The notes under the pieces were generated by a model. It made no database searches and was not told the DNA's origin. It worked only from the letters and a program-made list of their open reading frames with translations. Positions 50,409-58,965 of a DNA stretch of 64,000 bases are shown here, one piece after another (position 1 is the stretch's first letter; every line of letters starts with the position of its first letter). The translations under genes were made by a program, and so were the position numbers. The DNA comes from Enterocloster asparagiformis (lineage in GTDB: Bacteria; Bacillota; Clostridia; Lachnospirales; Lachnospiraceae). The stretch is from contig JAGZSY010000001.1 of the NCBI GenBank assembly GCA_018380885.1, positions 186,001 to 250,000 on the forward strand, in the 5' to 3' direction.

Positions 50409-51272
50409 TCAGTAAATCTGCTCCGCATCCCGCGGCAGCTTCCTCACATGCTCCAGATACATCCGGCTGTTTTCTGCCTCGGTCCGGTCGCAGGTGAAAT
50501 GCAGCGCAGAGCCGACCTCCCCGGCGATCCGGTCGAACAGGCCGCACATGGTGAAAACCGCCTCCCACACGGCTTCGGTCTCCGCCGCCGAATAGGTTTG
50601 AAGGTACTGGCGGCAGTCCTCGGGCGGCAGGTAGCGGTCCATGTATTTGGCCGATTTGCCGGCGCTTACGGAAAAGCCGGTGAGCACGCCGATTTTCCAC
50701 TCCAGGAGCTGTCTGAGCATGGGGCGGATATTGAAATCGATCATCTCCATGGCGTAGGGCAGCTCCCCGCGCCATAAGCCCTTGGCCACGTTGTTCAGGC
50801 ACCACCAGAATTCGTTGCAGGCGCAGGAAAACTGTTCCTGGGACGGTTTTTTGACCCAATAGATCCGGTCGGAACACATCTGCTTTTGGGGCAGGAGATT
50901 ATCCTTATCCACCAGCACGGTGTAAAGCTCCAAATGATCCCGGGCGTAATTCCAGGTGCAGACGTGCAGATCCAGCCGGTTGCCGTCGGCAAACTGGATC
51001 AGCCAGCCGTAGCAGCGGTCGACGTCGGAGGGATAGCTGGGATTTTCTTCCGGGTACTGCATGTACAGGCGTTCCCCGAAGCGGTCGATCCACTGTCTGT
51101 CCTCGCGGAAGGACCGGGTCTCTGTGACCACGTACACCACGTCGTAATCCTGAAATAAGTCCTGGGGAGCGCTGGGATTGGCCCGGGAGCCCTCCAGCCA
51201 GGCGGCGCGGATGCGGTTGTCGTTTTCGGCTGCGCTGCGGATCAGGCTGAGCATCTCTGTCTCTGAACGCAT
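50409..51272 (-). CDS. ANT(6)-like aminoglycoside 6-adenylyltransferase
   Basis: 287 residues, standard length. The nucleotidyltransferase core is visible: GSRANPSAP then FQDYDVVYVV (metal Asp residues of the DxD pair), with RLDLHVCTW providing the third acid, and a helical C-terminal domain (EFWWCLNNVAKGLWRGELPYAMEM). ANT(6) enzymes adenylate streptomycin, but chromosomal homologues are common and activity is not proven. The gene is a lone unit, and the start codon follows a ribosome site (GAAAGGAGG). The leader contains a large tandem repeat (51306-51535). Confidence 0.9.
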   Translation of the reverse strand: MRSETEMLSLIRSAAENDNRIRAAWLEGSRANPSAPQDLFQDYDVVYVVTETRSFREDRQWIDRFGERLYMQYPEENPSYPSDVDRCYGWLIQFADGNRLDLHVCTWNYARDHLELYTVLVDKDNLLPQKQMCSDRIYWVKKPSQEQFSCACNEFWWCLNNVAKGLWRGELPYAMEMIDFNIRPMLRQLLEWKIGVLTGFSVSAGKSAKYMDRYLPPEDCRQYLQTYSAAETEAVWEAVFTMCGLFDRIAGEVGSALHFTCDRTEAENSRMYLEHVRKLPRDAEQIY

Positions 51273-51305
51273 AGGTTTAAGCCTCCTTTCGAATGGTGGG
51301 TGGAG

Positions 51306-51535
51306 TGGGGAATATTCCGTTGTGGGGGAATAGCCCGTTGTGGGGGAATATTCCGTTGCGGGGAAATATCCTGTTGCGGGGGAATATCCCCGTTGCAGGG
51401 AAATATCCCGTTTCGGGGAAATATCTCGTTTCGGGGAAATATCCCGTTGCAGGGGAATGGCCCGTTGCGGGCGAAGGGCCTGTTGCAGGGGAATGGCCGG
51501 CTGGGAGTGGCCGCCTGCAGGGAAATGGTCAGCTC
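51306..51535. repeat. Tandem repeat of an 18-bp unit, about 12 copies
   Basis: Units of the form CGGGGAAATATCCCGTTG run head to tail from about 51306 to 51535. The first nine are close to consensus (one is 19 bp), the last three degenerate, with one partial. Each unit has an internal self-complementary core (GGGAAATATCCC or GGGGAATATTCC), so the transcript could fold as a row of small hairpins. The array begins 34 bp upstream of the ANT(6) start, in its leader or promoter, and ends near the stop of the PLD gene. Confidence 0.9.
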
Positions 51536-51546
51536 CCCCTCCTCCG

Positions 51547-53193
51547 TCAAATGAGAAACCGCACCGGCTGCATCACAAACCCCACCACCGCCCAGGCGGC
51601 GCGTTTCCAGAGGGGAACCTCAGAAATGACGATGTGGTCCGGTATCTCATAGCTGCCGTCGGGCAGCAGTTTCCGGCAGTCCTTCTCATAGGAGGTCATG
51701 TATTGTTCCAGCTCCCCGGCCAGCTCGCGGCTCTGTATCACCAGCATGAGCTCCGTGTCCATGTAGGTGCTGCGCAGGTCGAAGTTGTAGGACCCCACCG
51801 CGGCCAGCTCGTGGTCGATCACCATGGATTTGCCGTGGTAGGAGATGCCGCCGTCGTACTCGTAGATGGTCATGCCGGTGGCGGCCATGTCTTTGCGATG
51901 ACGCAGATAGTCGCTGGAGGCGAAGAAGTTGTCGCCGTTTTCCACGGAGTTGATCATCATGCTCACCGGGACGCGGCTGCTGACATCCTCTATGGTGCCG
52001 TACATGTAGGAGTTAAAGACCGCGTAGGGGGTGTGGATATCCACGCTCTGTCCGGCGCTCTTCATCAGCTCGGTCAGGGTGAAAAATACGGTGGGCTCCT
52101 TGCCGTAGATACCGGTGGGGTTGGAAACCAGGGTGATCCTGCCCGCCTCGCAGGTGTTCGCGGCATAGTAGGCCAGGGCCTGCCTGCGGCGGGCGGCGCG
52201 GTCCGGCGGCAGCGCGCCGCAGGCAGGCGCGGAGAGTGAGGCGCTCGCGCCAGGAACGGTAGTATCGCCGGGAGTAGTAGGGCTGCCGCCGGGATCGGCG
52301 GCGCGGCTTCCGGAATCATCGGTACCACCCCCAAAATCTCCAGGAACCGCGCCTCCCTCCCCCGTCCCGCCAACCTCCCCCGAATCCAGCAGGTCCGGCC
52401 GGGCGGCTGCCAGGTCCTGGTAGCGTTTGTGCAGCATATCCGCTGCCGCCTTTACCTTGGGCTTATCCGCCAGCGCCTCGTCGTTGTGGAATGGGCGGCA
52501 GACGTCCAGATTCCACACGCCGTCAAAGTAGCCCAGAACCTGGCCAAGGGAGCTCTCGCCGCTGTCCGGGCCGCCGTGGGCGGTGTTGTAGACGAACACC
52601 TCCCGGTCGTGGCTGCGGCTGTTTGTGGGATAGCTGCCGATAAAGTAGTCAAAGGTGTTGCGCCCGCCCAATATGTAGCCGTAATCGTCCACAATCACAT
52701 ACTTGTCGTGCATCCGGCCCTGGGTTTTCCAGGGCTTTGCCAGGTTTATGGGGTTGTAGAGCTTGATTTCCACATTGGGATGGCTGGACAGGGCGTAGAA
52801 AACCTCGCTGTGCTCCATGCGCACCAGGCCGGAGAAGCCGTCCACCAGTATTTTGACCTGAACGCCCTCCTCGGCCTTGTGCAGCATAACAGAGAGCAGG
52901 TCTCTGGGGCTTTCCCCGTCCCGAAAGTCAAAGGTGGAGAGAATGATCCGCTTCTGGGCCAGGTTCATGAACCGCAGCCGCTCCTCCCAGGCGCTCTCGT
53001 TGGTCTCCAAAATCATGGCCCGGTCCACGCCGGGACCGTCTTGGTAAAATGACTGGGGAGAAAATTTTTCTTTTGTTTTGTCCGGGATCGTCTTATAATG
53101 AAAAAAGGGCGCAGTGGCGCCGATTGCCAGATAGAGAAACGCTGCCAGCAGGAGAAGCGGCAGCCAATACTTTTTGAGCCATGCACGCGACAT
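51547..53193 (-). CDS. Phospholipase D/cardiolipin synthase-like protein
   Basis: 548 residues with one N-terminal membrane helix (LPLLLLAAFLYLAIGATAPFF) and two HKD motifs: MHDKYVIVDDYGYILGGRN and YHGKSMVIDHELAAVGSYNFDLRS. Two-HKD proteins include cardiolipin synthases and phospholipase D-type enzymes. The two lobes are joined by an unusual linker rich in Gly, Ser, Thr, Ala and Pro of about 65 residues (starting near DSGEVGGTGEGG). Start at 53193 is chosen for GAAGGTG 8 nt upstream. Divergent from an amidohydrolase gene. Confidence 0.87.
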   Translation of the reverse strand: MSRAWLKKYWLPLLLLAAFLYLAIGATAPFFHYKTIPDKTKEKFSPQSFYQDGPGVDRAMILETNESAWEERLRFMNLAQKRIILSTFDFRDGESPRDLLSVMLHKAEEGVQVKILVDGFSGLVRMEHSEVFYALSSHPNVEIKLYNPINLAKPWKTQGRMHDKYVIVDDYGYILGGRNTFDYFIGSYPTNSRSHDREVFVYNTAHGGPDSGESSLGQVLGYFDGVWNLDVCRPFHNDEALADKPKVKAAADMLHKRYQDLAAARPDLLDSGEVGGTGEGGAVPGDFGGGTDDSGSRAADPGGSPTTPGDTTVPGASASLSAPACGALPPDRAARRRQALAYYAANTCEAGRITLVSNPTGIYGKEPTVFFTLTELMKSAGQSVDIHTPYAVFNSYMYGTIEDVSSRVPVSMMINSVENGDNFFASSDYLRHRKDMAATGMTIYEYDGGISYHGKSMVIDHELAAVGSYNFDLRSTYMDTELMLVIQSRELAGELEQYMTSYEKDCRKLLPDGSYEIPDHIVISEVPLWKRAAWAVVGFVMQPVRFLI

Positions 53194-53312
53194 AGGATAC
53201 ACCTTCTTAGGATATACTTGATGAATGGAATTGTATAACACACTATACCCGCAAACACATGAAATGTCAACGATTGAGCGGTTTTTACAGATGGAAAGGA
53301 CAGGTGAGGCAG

Positions 53313-55010
53313 ATGAGCGGAACTTTGTATTACAACGGAACGGTGATCACCATGGAAGAGCCGTTTTGCGCCCAGGCGGTGCTGGAGGAGGATGGAGTGA
53401 TCCGCGCGGTGGGGACTCTTGAGGAGGTGAGGGCTGCGGCGGCCGGCAAAGAGCCGCGTTTGGCGGATTTGCAGGGGCATACCCTGATGCCGGCGTTTAT
53501 CGACCCCCACAGCCATTTTACGGCCTGCGCCAACGCTACCATGCAGGCGGACCTGGGGGAGGCCGGGAATTTTGCGGATATAATCCGCATCATCCGGGAG
53601 TTTATCCGACGGGAGAACATTCCGGCCGGACAGTGGGTGAAGGCCTCGGGCTACGACCACAACCGGCTGGAGGAGGGGGCGCACCCGGACCGCAGTGTTC
53701 TGGACCAGGCGGCGCCGGACAACCCTCTTCTGGTCCAGCATCAATCCGGCCATATGGGCGCGTTTAACACCCAGGCCCTTAAGTGGCTGGGGGTGGACGC
53801 GGGCACCCGGCCGCCGGAGGGCGGAATCATCGCGGTGAAGGACGGGGAGCCCACCGGATATATGGAGGAAACTGCGTTTCTACAGTATATTCAGAAAGCC
53901 CCCATGCCGTCGCCAGAGGAATTTTTGAACGCATACCGGAAGGCCCAGCGGCTCTATGCCTCTTACGGAATCGCTACGGTGCAGGAGGGAATGATGAGCG
54001 CCCCCCTGGGACCGCTGTACGAGCTTTTGCTGCGCTCCGATATTTTGAAGCTGGATCTGGTGGCCTACATGGACATAGCGGACGCGGATAAGTTGAAACG
54101 CCAGTTTGCGGACCACATCGGCCATTATAAGCATCACATGAAGATCGGCGGCTATAAAATGTTCCTGGACGGCTCGCCCCAGGGGCGGACCGCCTGGCTG
54201 CGCCGGCCGTATCTGCCGGTAGGAGAGGCGGAGGAGGCCGCCGCGGTGCGGGACGGGAAGGCCGGAGATTCCCCGTCTCAGCCCGCCCAACCCCCTGTCT
54301 CCCCCGCCCACTGCGGCTACCCCACGCTCACCGACGCCGCGGTTAAACAGAACATCCTGCGGGCGGAGCGGGAGAATATGCAGCTTTTGGCCCACTGCAA
54401 CGGGGATGCGGCCTGCGAGCAGTATTTGCGGGAGTACGCAGCGGCGCTGGAGGAGCTGCCGGAACACCAGCCGGGGGACATCCGCCCGGTGATGATCCAC
54501 GCCCAGCTGCTGGGCATCGACCAGCTGGACCGGGTGAAGGCCCTGGGGATCATCCCCTCCTTCTTCCTGGCCCACGTGTACCACTGGGGGGACATTCACC
54601 TGGCAAATCTCGGCCCGGAGCGGGCGGAACGGATCAGCCCGGCCCATTCTGCCCTGGAGCGGGATATCCGCTTCACCCTGCACCAGGATGCGCCGGTGAT
54701 CCGCCCGGATATGATGGAAACCGTCTGGTGCGCGGTAAACCGGCTGACAAAAAACGGGAGGCTTCTGGGGGCGCAGGAACGCCTCGGCGTGGCGGACGCC
54801 CTGAGGGCCGTGACCATCAACGGGGCTTACCAATATTTTGAGGAGGACCAGAAGGGAAGCATCGCCCCGGGAAAGCTGGCGGATTTCGTGATTCTGGAGG
54901 AAAATCCCCTGGAAGCGGACCCCATGGAGCTGCGAAACATCCGCGTGCTGGCCACCGTCAAGTCGGGGAGCTGTATCTACTGCGCAGACGGGGCGGAACC
55001 AGAATTGTAA
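53313..55010 (+). CDS. Amidohydrolase, YtcJ-like
   Basis: 565 residues of the amidohydrolase-3 group. The metal ligands HTLMPAFIDPHSHFTACAN appear near the N-terminus, LLAHCNGDAACEQYLREY and the final PGKLADFVILEENPL are typical of YtcJ. It contains a Ser/Pro/Gln-rich insert near the middle (DSPSQPAQPPVSPA), which is not part of the fold. The enzyme hydrolyses an amide or ring bond; the substrate is unknown. Start at 53313 has GGTGAGG about 5 nt ahead. The upstream neighbour (PLD) is divergent, so a shared control region is possible. Confidence 0.87.
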   Translation: MSGTLYYNGTVITMEEPFCAQAVLEEDGVIRAVGTLEEVRAAAAGKEPRLADLQGHTLMPAFIDPHSHFTACANATMQADLGEAGNFADIIRIIREFIRRENIPAGQWVKASGYDHNRLEEGAHPDRSVLDQAAPDNPLLVQHQSGHMGAFNTQALKWLGVDAGTRPPEGGIIAVKDGEPTGYMEETAFLQYIQKAPMPSPEEFLNAYRKAQRLYASYGIATVQEGMMSAPLGPLYELLLRSDILKLDLVAYMDIADADKLKRQFADHIGHYKHHMKIGGYKMFLDGSPQGRTAWLRRPYLPVGEAEEAAAVRDGKAGDSPSQPAQPPVSPAHCGYPTLTDAAVKQNILRAERENMQLLAHCNGDAACEQYLREYAAALEELPEHQPGDIRPVMIHAQLLGIDQLDRVKALGIIPSFFLAHVYHWGDIHLANLGPERAERISPAHSALERDIRFTLHQDAPVIRPDMMETVWCAVNRLTKNGRLLGAQERLGVADALRAVTINGAYQYFEEDQKGSIAPGKLADFVILEENPLEADPMELRNIRVLATVKSGSCIYCADGAEPEL

Positions 55011-55041
55011 ACACAACCGAACAGAAATAAGCGGTCAAAAA

Positions 55042-55083
55042 GGGACTCAGACACCGGAAAAACGGCGTTTGAGTCCCTTTTTT
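55042..55083 (+). terminator. Rho-independent terminator
   Basis: GGGACTCAGACACCGG pairs, with one mismatch, with CGGCGTTTGAGTCCC (55042-55077), followed by T6. A run of A precedes, so the convergent ribbon-helix-helix gene may also use it. Confidence 0.88.
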
Positions 55084-55106
55084 GCGCGCAGAAACCGCAT
55101 ATAAAA

Positions 55107-55271
55107 TTATTCCTTTTTTGGTGAAGCATCCGTCCGATTGGATAAATAGTCTTTTAAAATCAGATTGATATATTGGGAGAATGAGCGGTCGTCTTCCTCG
55201 GAGAGCTGTTTCAGCCGTTCGATCACATCCGTGTCCAGGGTGATGCTTACCTTTGCTTTTAATGGTTTCAT
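55107..55271 (-). CDS. Ribbon-helix-helix DNA-binding protein, 54 residues
   Basis: A compact gene with AAGGAGG ahead of its ATG. The peptide MKPLKAKVSITLDTDVIERL starts with the beta strand (KVSITLD) and continues with two helices (VIERLKQLSEEDD and FSQYINLILKDYL), the layout of MetJ/Arc/CopG repressors. The tail ends in SPKKE. These proteins dimerise and usually bind repeated or inverted operators; a large inverted repeat lies just upstream. No toxin gene follows, so a stand-alone regulator, probably of itself and the divergent zinc-ribbon genes, is inferred. Confidence 0.88.
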   Translation of the reverse strand: MKPLKAKVSITLDTDVIERLKQLSEEDDRSFSQYINLILKDYLSNRTDASPKKE

Positions 55272-55306
55272 GATCATCCTCCTTTTTCGTATACTATAGC
55301 ATTTTG

Positions 55307-55358
55307 TACCAAATCGTATTGACTTATCGTATTAAGTAGGATAAAGTAGGATTTGGTA
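55307..55358. promoter_or_regulatory. Operator/promoter region between RHH and zinc-ribbon genes
   Basis: TACCAAATC (55307-55315) and its exact inverse GATTTGGTA (55350-55358) flank 34 bp that also contain two ATCGTATT and two GTAGGAT direct repeats. TTGACT (55319-55324), 17-bp spacer and TAAAGT (55342-55347) form a possible plus-strand promoter inside. The pattern fits a ribbon-helix-helix operator covering both divergent starts. Confidence 0.6.
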
Positions 55359-55410
55359 AGAATTTACGTTTTTTAGTCCGTAAAATAACAGAAGATGAGG
55401 AGTGACAGCC

Positions 55411-55932
55411 GTGTTGGGTAAGATCAGGGAGAGCATTGACAAAAGTCTCGTGTCGGTGAGTGTCAAGTCCGGCACTTATCTGGAAACGGAGAAGCTGAAG
55501 GCAAAGGTGGGCAACGTGAAGGATGAAATCCACAACCTGAAGCAGGAGCTGGGGGAGGCGGTGTTCGCCCAGTGGAAAAACGGCGGGGTAAACCCGCAGA
55601 CGATCGAGTCGGCCTGCGCCGCGTTAAGCCGGAAGGAGCAGGAGATCGCCCGGTATCAGGAGGAGATCGACCGGATCACCGTGGAAAAGGCCAAGATTCT
55701 GGGGGAGGAACCGCGGCCGGCGGCCGCAGCAGCGCGGGAGGACGGAATGACCTGTACCTGCGGAAAGGTCAACGCGCCGGGGGCCAGGTTCTGCAAGGCC
55801 TGCGGAAAAAAGCTGGAGACGGAGAACCGGGAGACGCCCCAGGAAGCGCCCAAAAAGCGCCATTGCCCAAATTGCGGAGCCCTGATGGAGCCGGGAGCCA
55901 GGTTCTGCTGCGAGTGCGGCCGCCAGGTGTGA
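55411..55932 (+). CDS. Zinc-ribbon protein with coiled-coil start
   Basis: 173 residues when started at GTG 55411 (AGGAG 8 nt before it; the GTG at 55402 overlaps that site). The first 95 residues are a long amphipathic helix region (KLKAKVGNVKDEIHNLKQELGEAV, KEQEIARYQEEIDRI), probably coiled coil. Two double-Cys ribbons follow: CTCGKVNAPGARFCKACG and CPNCGALMEPGARFCCECG, each with four Cys that should bind zinc. Known relatives are poorly characterised. The next gene, 80 bp on, has a similar ribbon, so the pair may interact. Confidence 0.8.
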   Translation: MLGKIRESIDKSLVSVSVKSGTYLETEKLKAKVGNVKDEIHNLKQELGEAVFAQWKNGGVNPQTIESACAALSRKEQEIARYQEEIDRITVEKAKILGEEPRPAAAAAREDGMTCTCGKVNAPGARFCKACGKKLETENRETPQEAPKKRHCPNCGALMEPGARFCCECGRQV

Positions 55933-56012
55933 GCGGGATAAATTAAAACCGGATAAATCAAAATAAGTAAGGATTCAGACGGCGGAAAATACAGAGGAAG
56001 AGGTAGAGGAGA

Positions 56013-57770
56013 ATGTACTGTACAAAATGCGGGGCCGAGATGCCGGACGACGCGTTATTCTGCACGGCCTGCGGAGAAAAGGCGGACTGCGGGGACGAGT
56101 GTGCAAACGGACAGGAAGAAGGCGGAAGCGGAAGAAAAAAGGGGAGACGGGCCTCAAACGCGAGGAGCGTCTCCGGCTCCCACAAGGCGCCAAAAAAGGG
56201 AGTGAAGATCGCTCTGGCCGCTGCGGCCGGAATCGCAGTCTGCGGCCTGGCCGCGGGGATCGTGCTCTGGAACCAGCCGAAGGCGGTAATTGCGAGGGGC
56301 GTTAAAAATACCTGGAACGCAATGTGCACGGAGGAATCCGGCGTGTCGGAATATCTGGGATTAAAGAAGATTGCCCACATGGTGGACACGGGAAAGAGCC
56401 GGAGGAAGGCTGAGATCGCGGTCTCGGTGGGGCCTCAGGATCTGGGAATCGGCCTGGCTGACTTAGGCGTAAGCGGCTGGCTGGAGAAGGACGACAAGGG
56501 CCGTCTGCTGGGCCGGGTGAACGGCACCATGGGCGAGCTGGAGATTGCGGGCGTGGACTTTTACCACGATGAGGAAAAGACGGCGGCCGGGTCGCCGGAG
56601 CTCTACAGCAAATATTTTTACGTGGATCACCAGGAGCTTAAGGACAAGCTGGAGGATTCCAAATTCCGGAAGCTGTTAAAGGAAGAATATGGAATCGACT
56701 GGGACGGGGAGTGGAAGGCCGAGAGGCTGGATCTGATGGCGGAGTATTGGGACGTCTCTAAAGAGGACTGGGCGGCGCTGATGAAAAACATGGACGTAGC
56801 CAAGATCGACAAGCGGACCTTTACCATAGGAGGAAAGGATAAGGCCTGTCAGGGCTACGAGCTGACCATTGACCGGGACGATATCCGCCAGGTTCTCGCG
56901 GATCTGGACGATGTGATGCTGAGTAATTCCATGCTGGTAAAGGCGGCGGCAGAGGCCTCCTGGTCGTCGCCGGAGGAGATGAAGCGGGAGCTGAAGCAGA
57001 TCAGCAAAAAGTGTCTGGACTCGCTGAAAAACGATCTGGTCCTTCAGGTCTATGTGGGACCCAAGGGACGGATCGTCTGCGTGGAGGGCGGCTACACGAT
57101 GGCGGGGGACGTGATTACCCTGTCTCTGAACGGCAGCCTGGAGCTGACCGGGAAAAAGAATCCTCTGGACACGGTCTATCTGGAGGCGGAGGGAAAGATC
57201 GCCTCCCTTGCCGCGGCCAAGCTCACCGTCTCCCGGGAGTTAAACGACGGCGGCAATGTGATCAAGGACAATTTTGAGGCGGGATTCTCCGCCACCGGCG
57301 CGGGGCTGGTCAACGTCTCCGCCAAGGCCACGGCCAATGCCAGCCTGAACCGGGAGAAGGGCCGGTGGAACGCGGAGGCCGGCCTGACCATACCCGGCGT
57401 CCAGGGCTCCGCCTCAGCCAACGGAACGGTGGGGGACCTGGTGAAGGGCAAACAGTTTGTGGTCACCCTGGACGATGCCAGCGTGGGCGCCTACGGTCTC
57501 AGCATGCCCTTTGTGGGGATAAAGGCCAGCTACGGGGTGGAACCTCTGAAGGAGGAGATCGTGGATCCCACCGGGGATGTGAAGCTGGTGAACGTGTTAA
57601 AGCTGAACCGGGAGGATTTGTACGAGATCGGTTCTGAGATCGAGCATAACGCCGGGAGCGGCGGATTCGGCTTTCCGATGATGGGCGGCAAGAGCACAGC
57701 GCCGGAGACCACAGCAGCGCCGGCCGCGGAGACATATGACAACAGAGAAACGACCTACGGCGGATACTAA
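56013..57770 (+). CDS. Membrane protein with N-terminal zinc ribbon and large outer domain
   Basis: 585 residues. The N-terminal ribbon YCTKCGAEMPDDALFCTACG binds zinc inside the cell; a basic linker (GRKKGRRASN) and one membrane helix (KIALAAAAGIAVCGLAAGIVLW) follow. The outer part of about 480 residues has long stretches of alternating polar beta strands and ends with a Thr/Ala-rich tail (APETTAAPAAETYDN). No enzymatic motif is visible. Several such ribbon-TM proteins exist in Clostridia, with unknown function. GAGGAGA 8 nt before ATG. Confidence 0.8.
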   Translation: MYCTKCGAEMPDDALFCTACGEKADCGDECANGQEEGGSGRKKGRRASNARSVSGSHKAPKKGVKIALAAAAGIAVCGLAAGIVLWNQPKAVIARGVKNTWNAMCTEESGVSEYLGLKKIAHMVDTGKSRRKAEIAVSVGPQDLGIGLADLGVSGWLEKDDKGRLLGRVNGTMGELEIAGVDFYHDEEKTAAGSPELYSKYFYVDHQELKDKLEDSKFRKLLKEEYGIDWDGEWKAERLDLMAEYWDVSKEDWAALMKNMDVAKIDKRTFTIGGKDKACQGYELTIDRDDIRQVLADLDDVMLSNSMLVKAAAEASWSSPEEMKRELKQISKKCLDSLKNDLVLQVYVGPKGRIVCVEGGYTMAGDVITLSLNGSLELTGKKNPLDTVYLEAEGKIASLAAAKLTVSRELNDGGNVIKDNFEAGFSATGAGLVNVSAKATANASLNREKGRWNAEAGLTIPGVQGSASANGTVGDLVKGKQFVVTLDDASVGAYGLSMPFVGIKASYGVEPLKEEIVDPTGDVKLVNVLKLNREDLYEIGSEIEHNAGSGGFGFPMMGGKSTAPETTAAPAAETYDNRETTYGGY

Positions 57771-57775
57771 ATCAT

Positions 57776-57826
57776 AAAAAACGCCCGACCCCGAAGCAGG
57801 TAAATACTTCGTGGCCGGGCGTTTTT
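57776..57826. terminator. Bidirectional terminator
   Basis: AAAAAA, CGCCCG (57782-57787), inner GAAG/CTTC pair, CGGGCG (57816-57821), TTTTT. Separates the convergent zinc-ribbon and ABC genes. Confidence 0.85.
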
Positions 57827-57883
57827 GACGGATACGGCGGGCGGTGGGCCCCTTGCACAGTCCCGCCGCCGGCGTTTGCATGA

Positions 57884-58954
57884 TTACGTGAGAATCTGAT
57901 TGTGGTCGTCCCTTCCGTCGTCCTCATAGACCAGAAAGTCCGTGATCTCCAGGCCGATTTCCTCGCCCGTGCGCAGAACATCGTAGGTGTGCGGGTCCGC
58001 GATCACCCGTAGCTGGGTGCCGTTTATGTCGATCTGGCAGTCGTTGACGTCCCCCAGATAGAACATGGATTTGATGGCCCCGTGGAGATGGCCCTCGGCC
58101 TTGGTGAGCTTGATGTTCTCAGGCCGGATCGCAACCACCACGTCCCCGGTCAGCGGTCCCTCGTAGGCCAGGGACTGGCCGATTCCCTTTAAGTCCACTG
58201 CGGAGCCGTTCACATGGCCCTTGATGAAATTTACCTTGCCCACAAAGTCCGCGATAAACTGGTTTTTGGGCCGCCGGTAAATTTCCATGGGGCTTCCTAC
58301 CTGCTGGACGACGCCCCGGTTGATGACAAAGACCCGGTCGGACATGGTCATGGCTTCCACCTGGTCGTGGGTCACGTAGACCACCGTAATCTTTAACTTG
58401 CGCTGAATCTCCTTGATTTCAAAACGCATACTCTCGCGGAGCTTGGCGTCCAAGTTGGACAGCGGTTCGTCCAGAAGCAGCAGCTTGGGTTCTCCGATCA
58501 GCGCCCGCCCCAGGGCGACGCGCTGCTGCTGGCCGCCGGAAAGCTGGCTGGGCATCCGGTCTTTGTACTGGCTTAAGTGGACGATCTCCAGAATCTCCTC
58601 CACCTGGGACTTGATCTGGGCCTTGGGAACCTTCTGGATCTTTAAGGGATAGGCCACGTTGTCGAACACGTTCATATGGGGCCACACGGCGTAGGACTGG
58701 AACACCATGCCGATTCCCCGCTTTTCCGGCGGCACGAACACGTCCTTGGAGCTGACCACCCTGCCGTCGATGCGGATTTCGCCGGTGGTAGGTTTCTCAA
58801 AGCCCGCGATGATGCGCAGCATGGTGGTCTTGCCGCAGCCCGACGGGCCCAGGAAGGTGATGAACTCCCCGTCCTGAAATTCTTCCGTAAATTCTTTTAA
58901 GACCGTCACGTCCCCAAAGGACTTGGTCACATGATTGATGGTGATAACAGACAT
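57884..58954 (-). CDS. ABC transporter ATPase (FbpC/AfuC/PotA-like)
   Basis: 356 residues. Walker A GPSGCGKTT, signature LSGGQQQRVALGRAL, Walker B LLLLDEPLSNLDA and switch His in VTHDQVEAM are all present, followed by a TOBE/OB C-terminal domain (DVVVAIRPENIKLTK, then LRVIADPHTYDVL). This is the class used by iron(III), spermidine/putrescine and sugar-phosphate importers. The gene is third in the set, 11 bp after the permease, and completes the importer. Confidence 0.92.
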   Translation of the reverse strand: MSVITINHVTKSFGDVTVLKEFTEEFQDGEFITFLGPSGCGKTTMLRIIAGFEKPTTGEIRIDGRVVSSKDVFVPPEKRGIGMVFQSYAVWPHMNVFDNVAYPLKIQKVPKAQIKSQVEEILEIVHLSQYKDRMPSQLSGGQQQRVALGRALIGEPKLLLLDEPLSNLDAKLRESMRFEIKEIQRKLKITVVYVTHDQVEAMTMSDRVFVINRGVVQQVGSPMEIYRRPKNQFIADFVGKVNFIKGHVNGSAVDLKGIGQSLAYEGPLTGDVVVAIRPENIKLTKAEGHLHGAIKSMFYLGDVNDCQIDINGTQLRVIADPHTYDVLRTGEEIGLEITDFLVYEDDGRDDHNQILT

Positions 58955-58965
58955 CGCTTCTCCTC

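Noticed and set aside
50409..51272. Recently acquired resistance island
   Set aside because: No transposase, integrase or attachment repeat around the ANT(6)-like gene; base composition is like its neighbours.
51242..51550. Reading frame of about 100 codons across the tandem repeat on the minus strand, and a longer one on the plus strand
   Set aside because: They stay open because the repeat unit is 18 bp (a multiple of three). The product would be a six-residue repeat, has no ribosome site, and overlaps the ANT(6) start.
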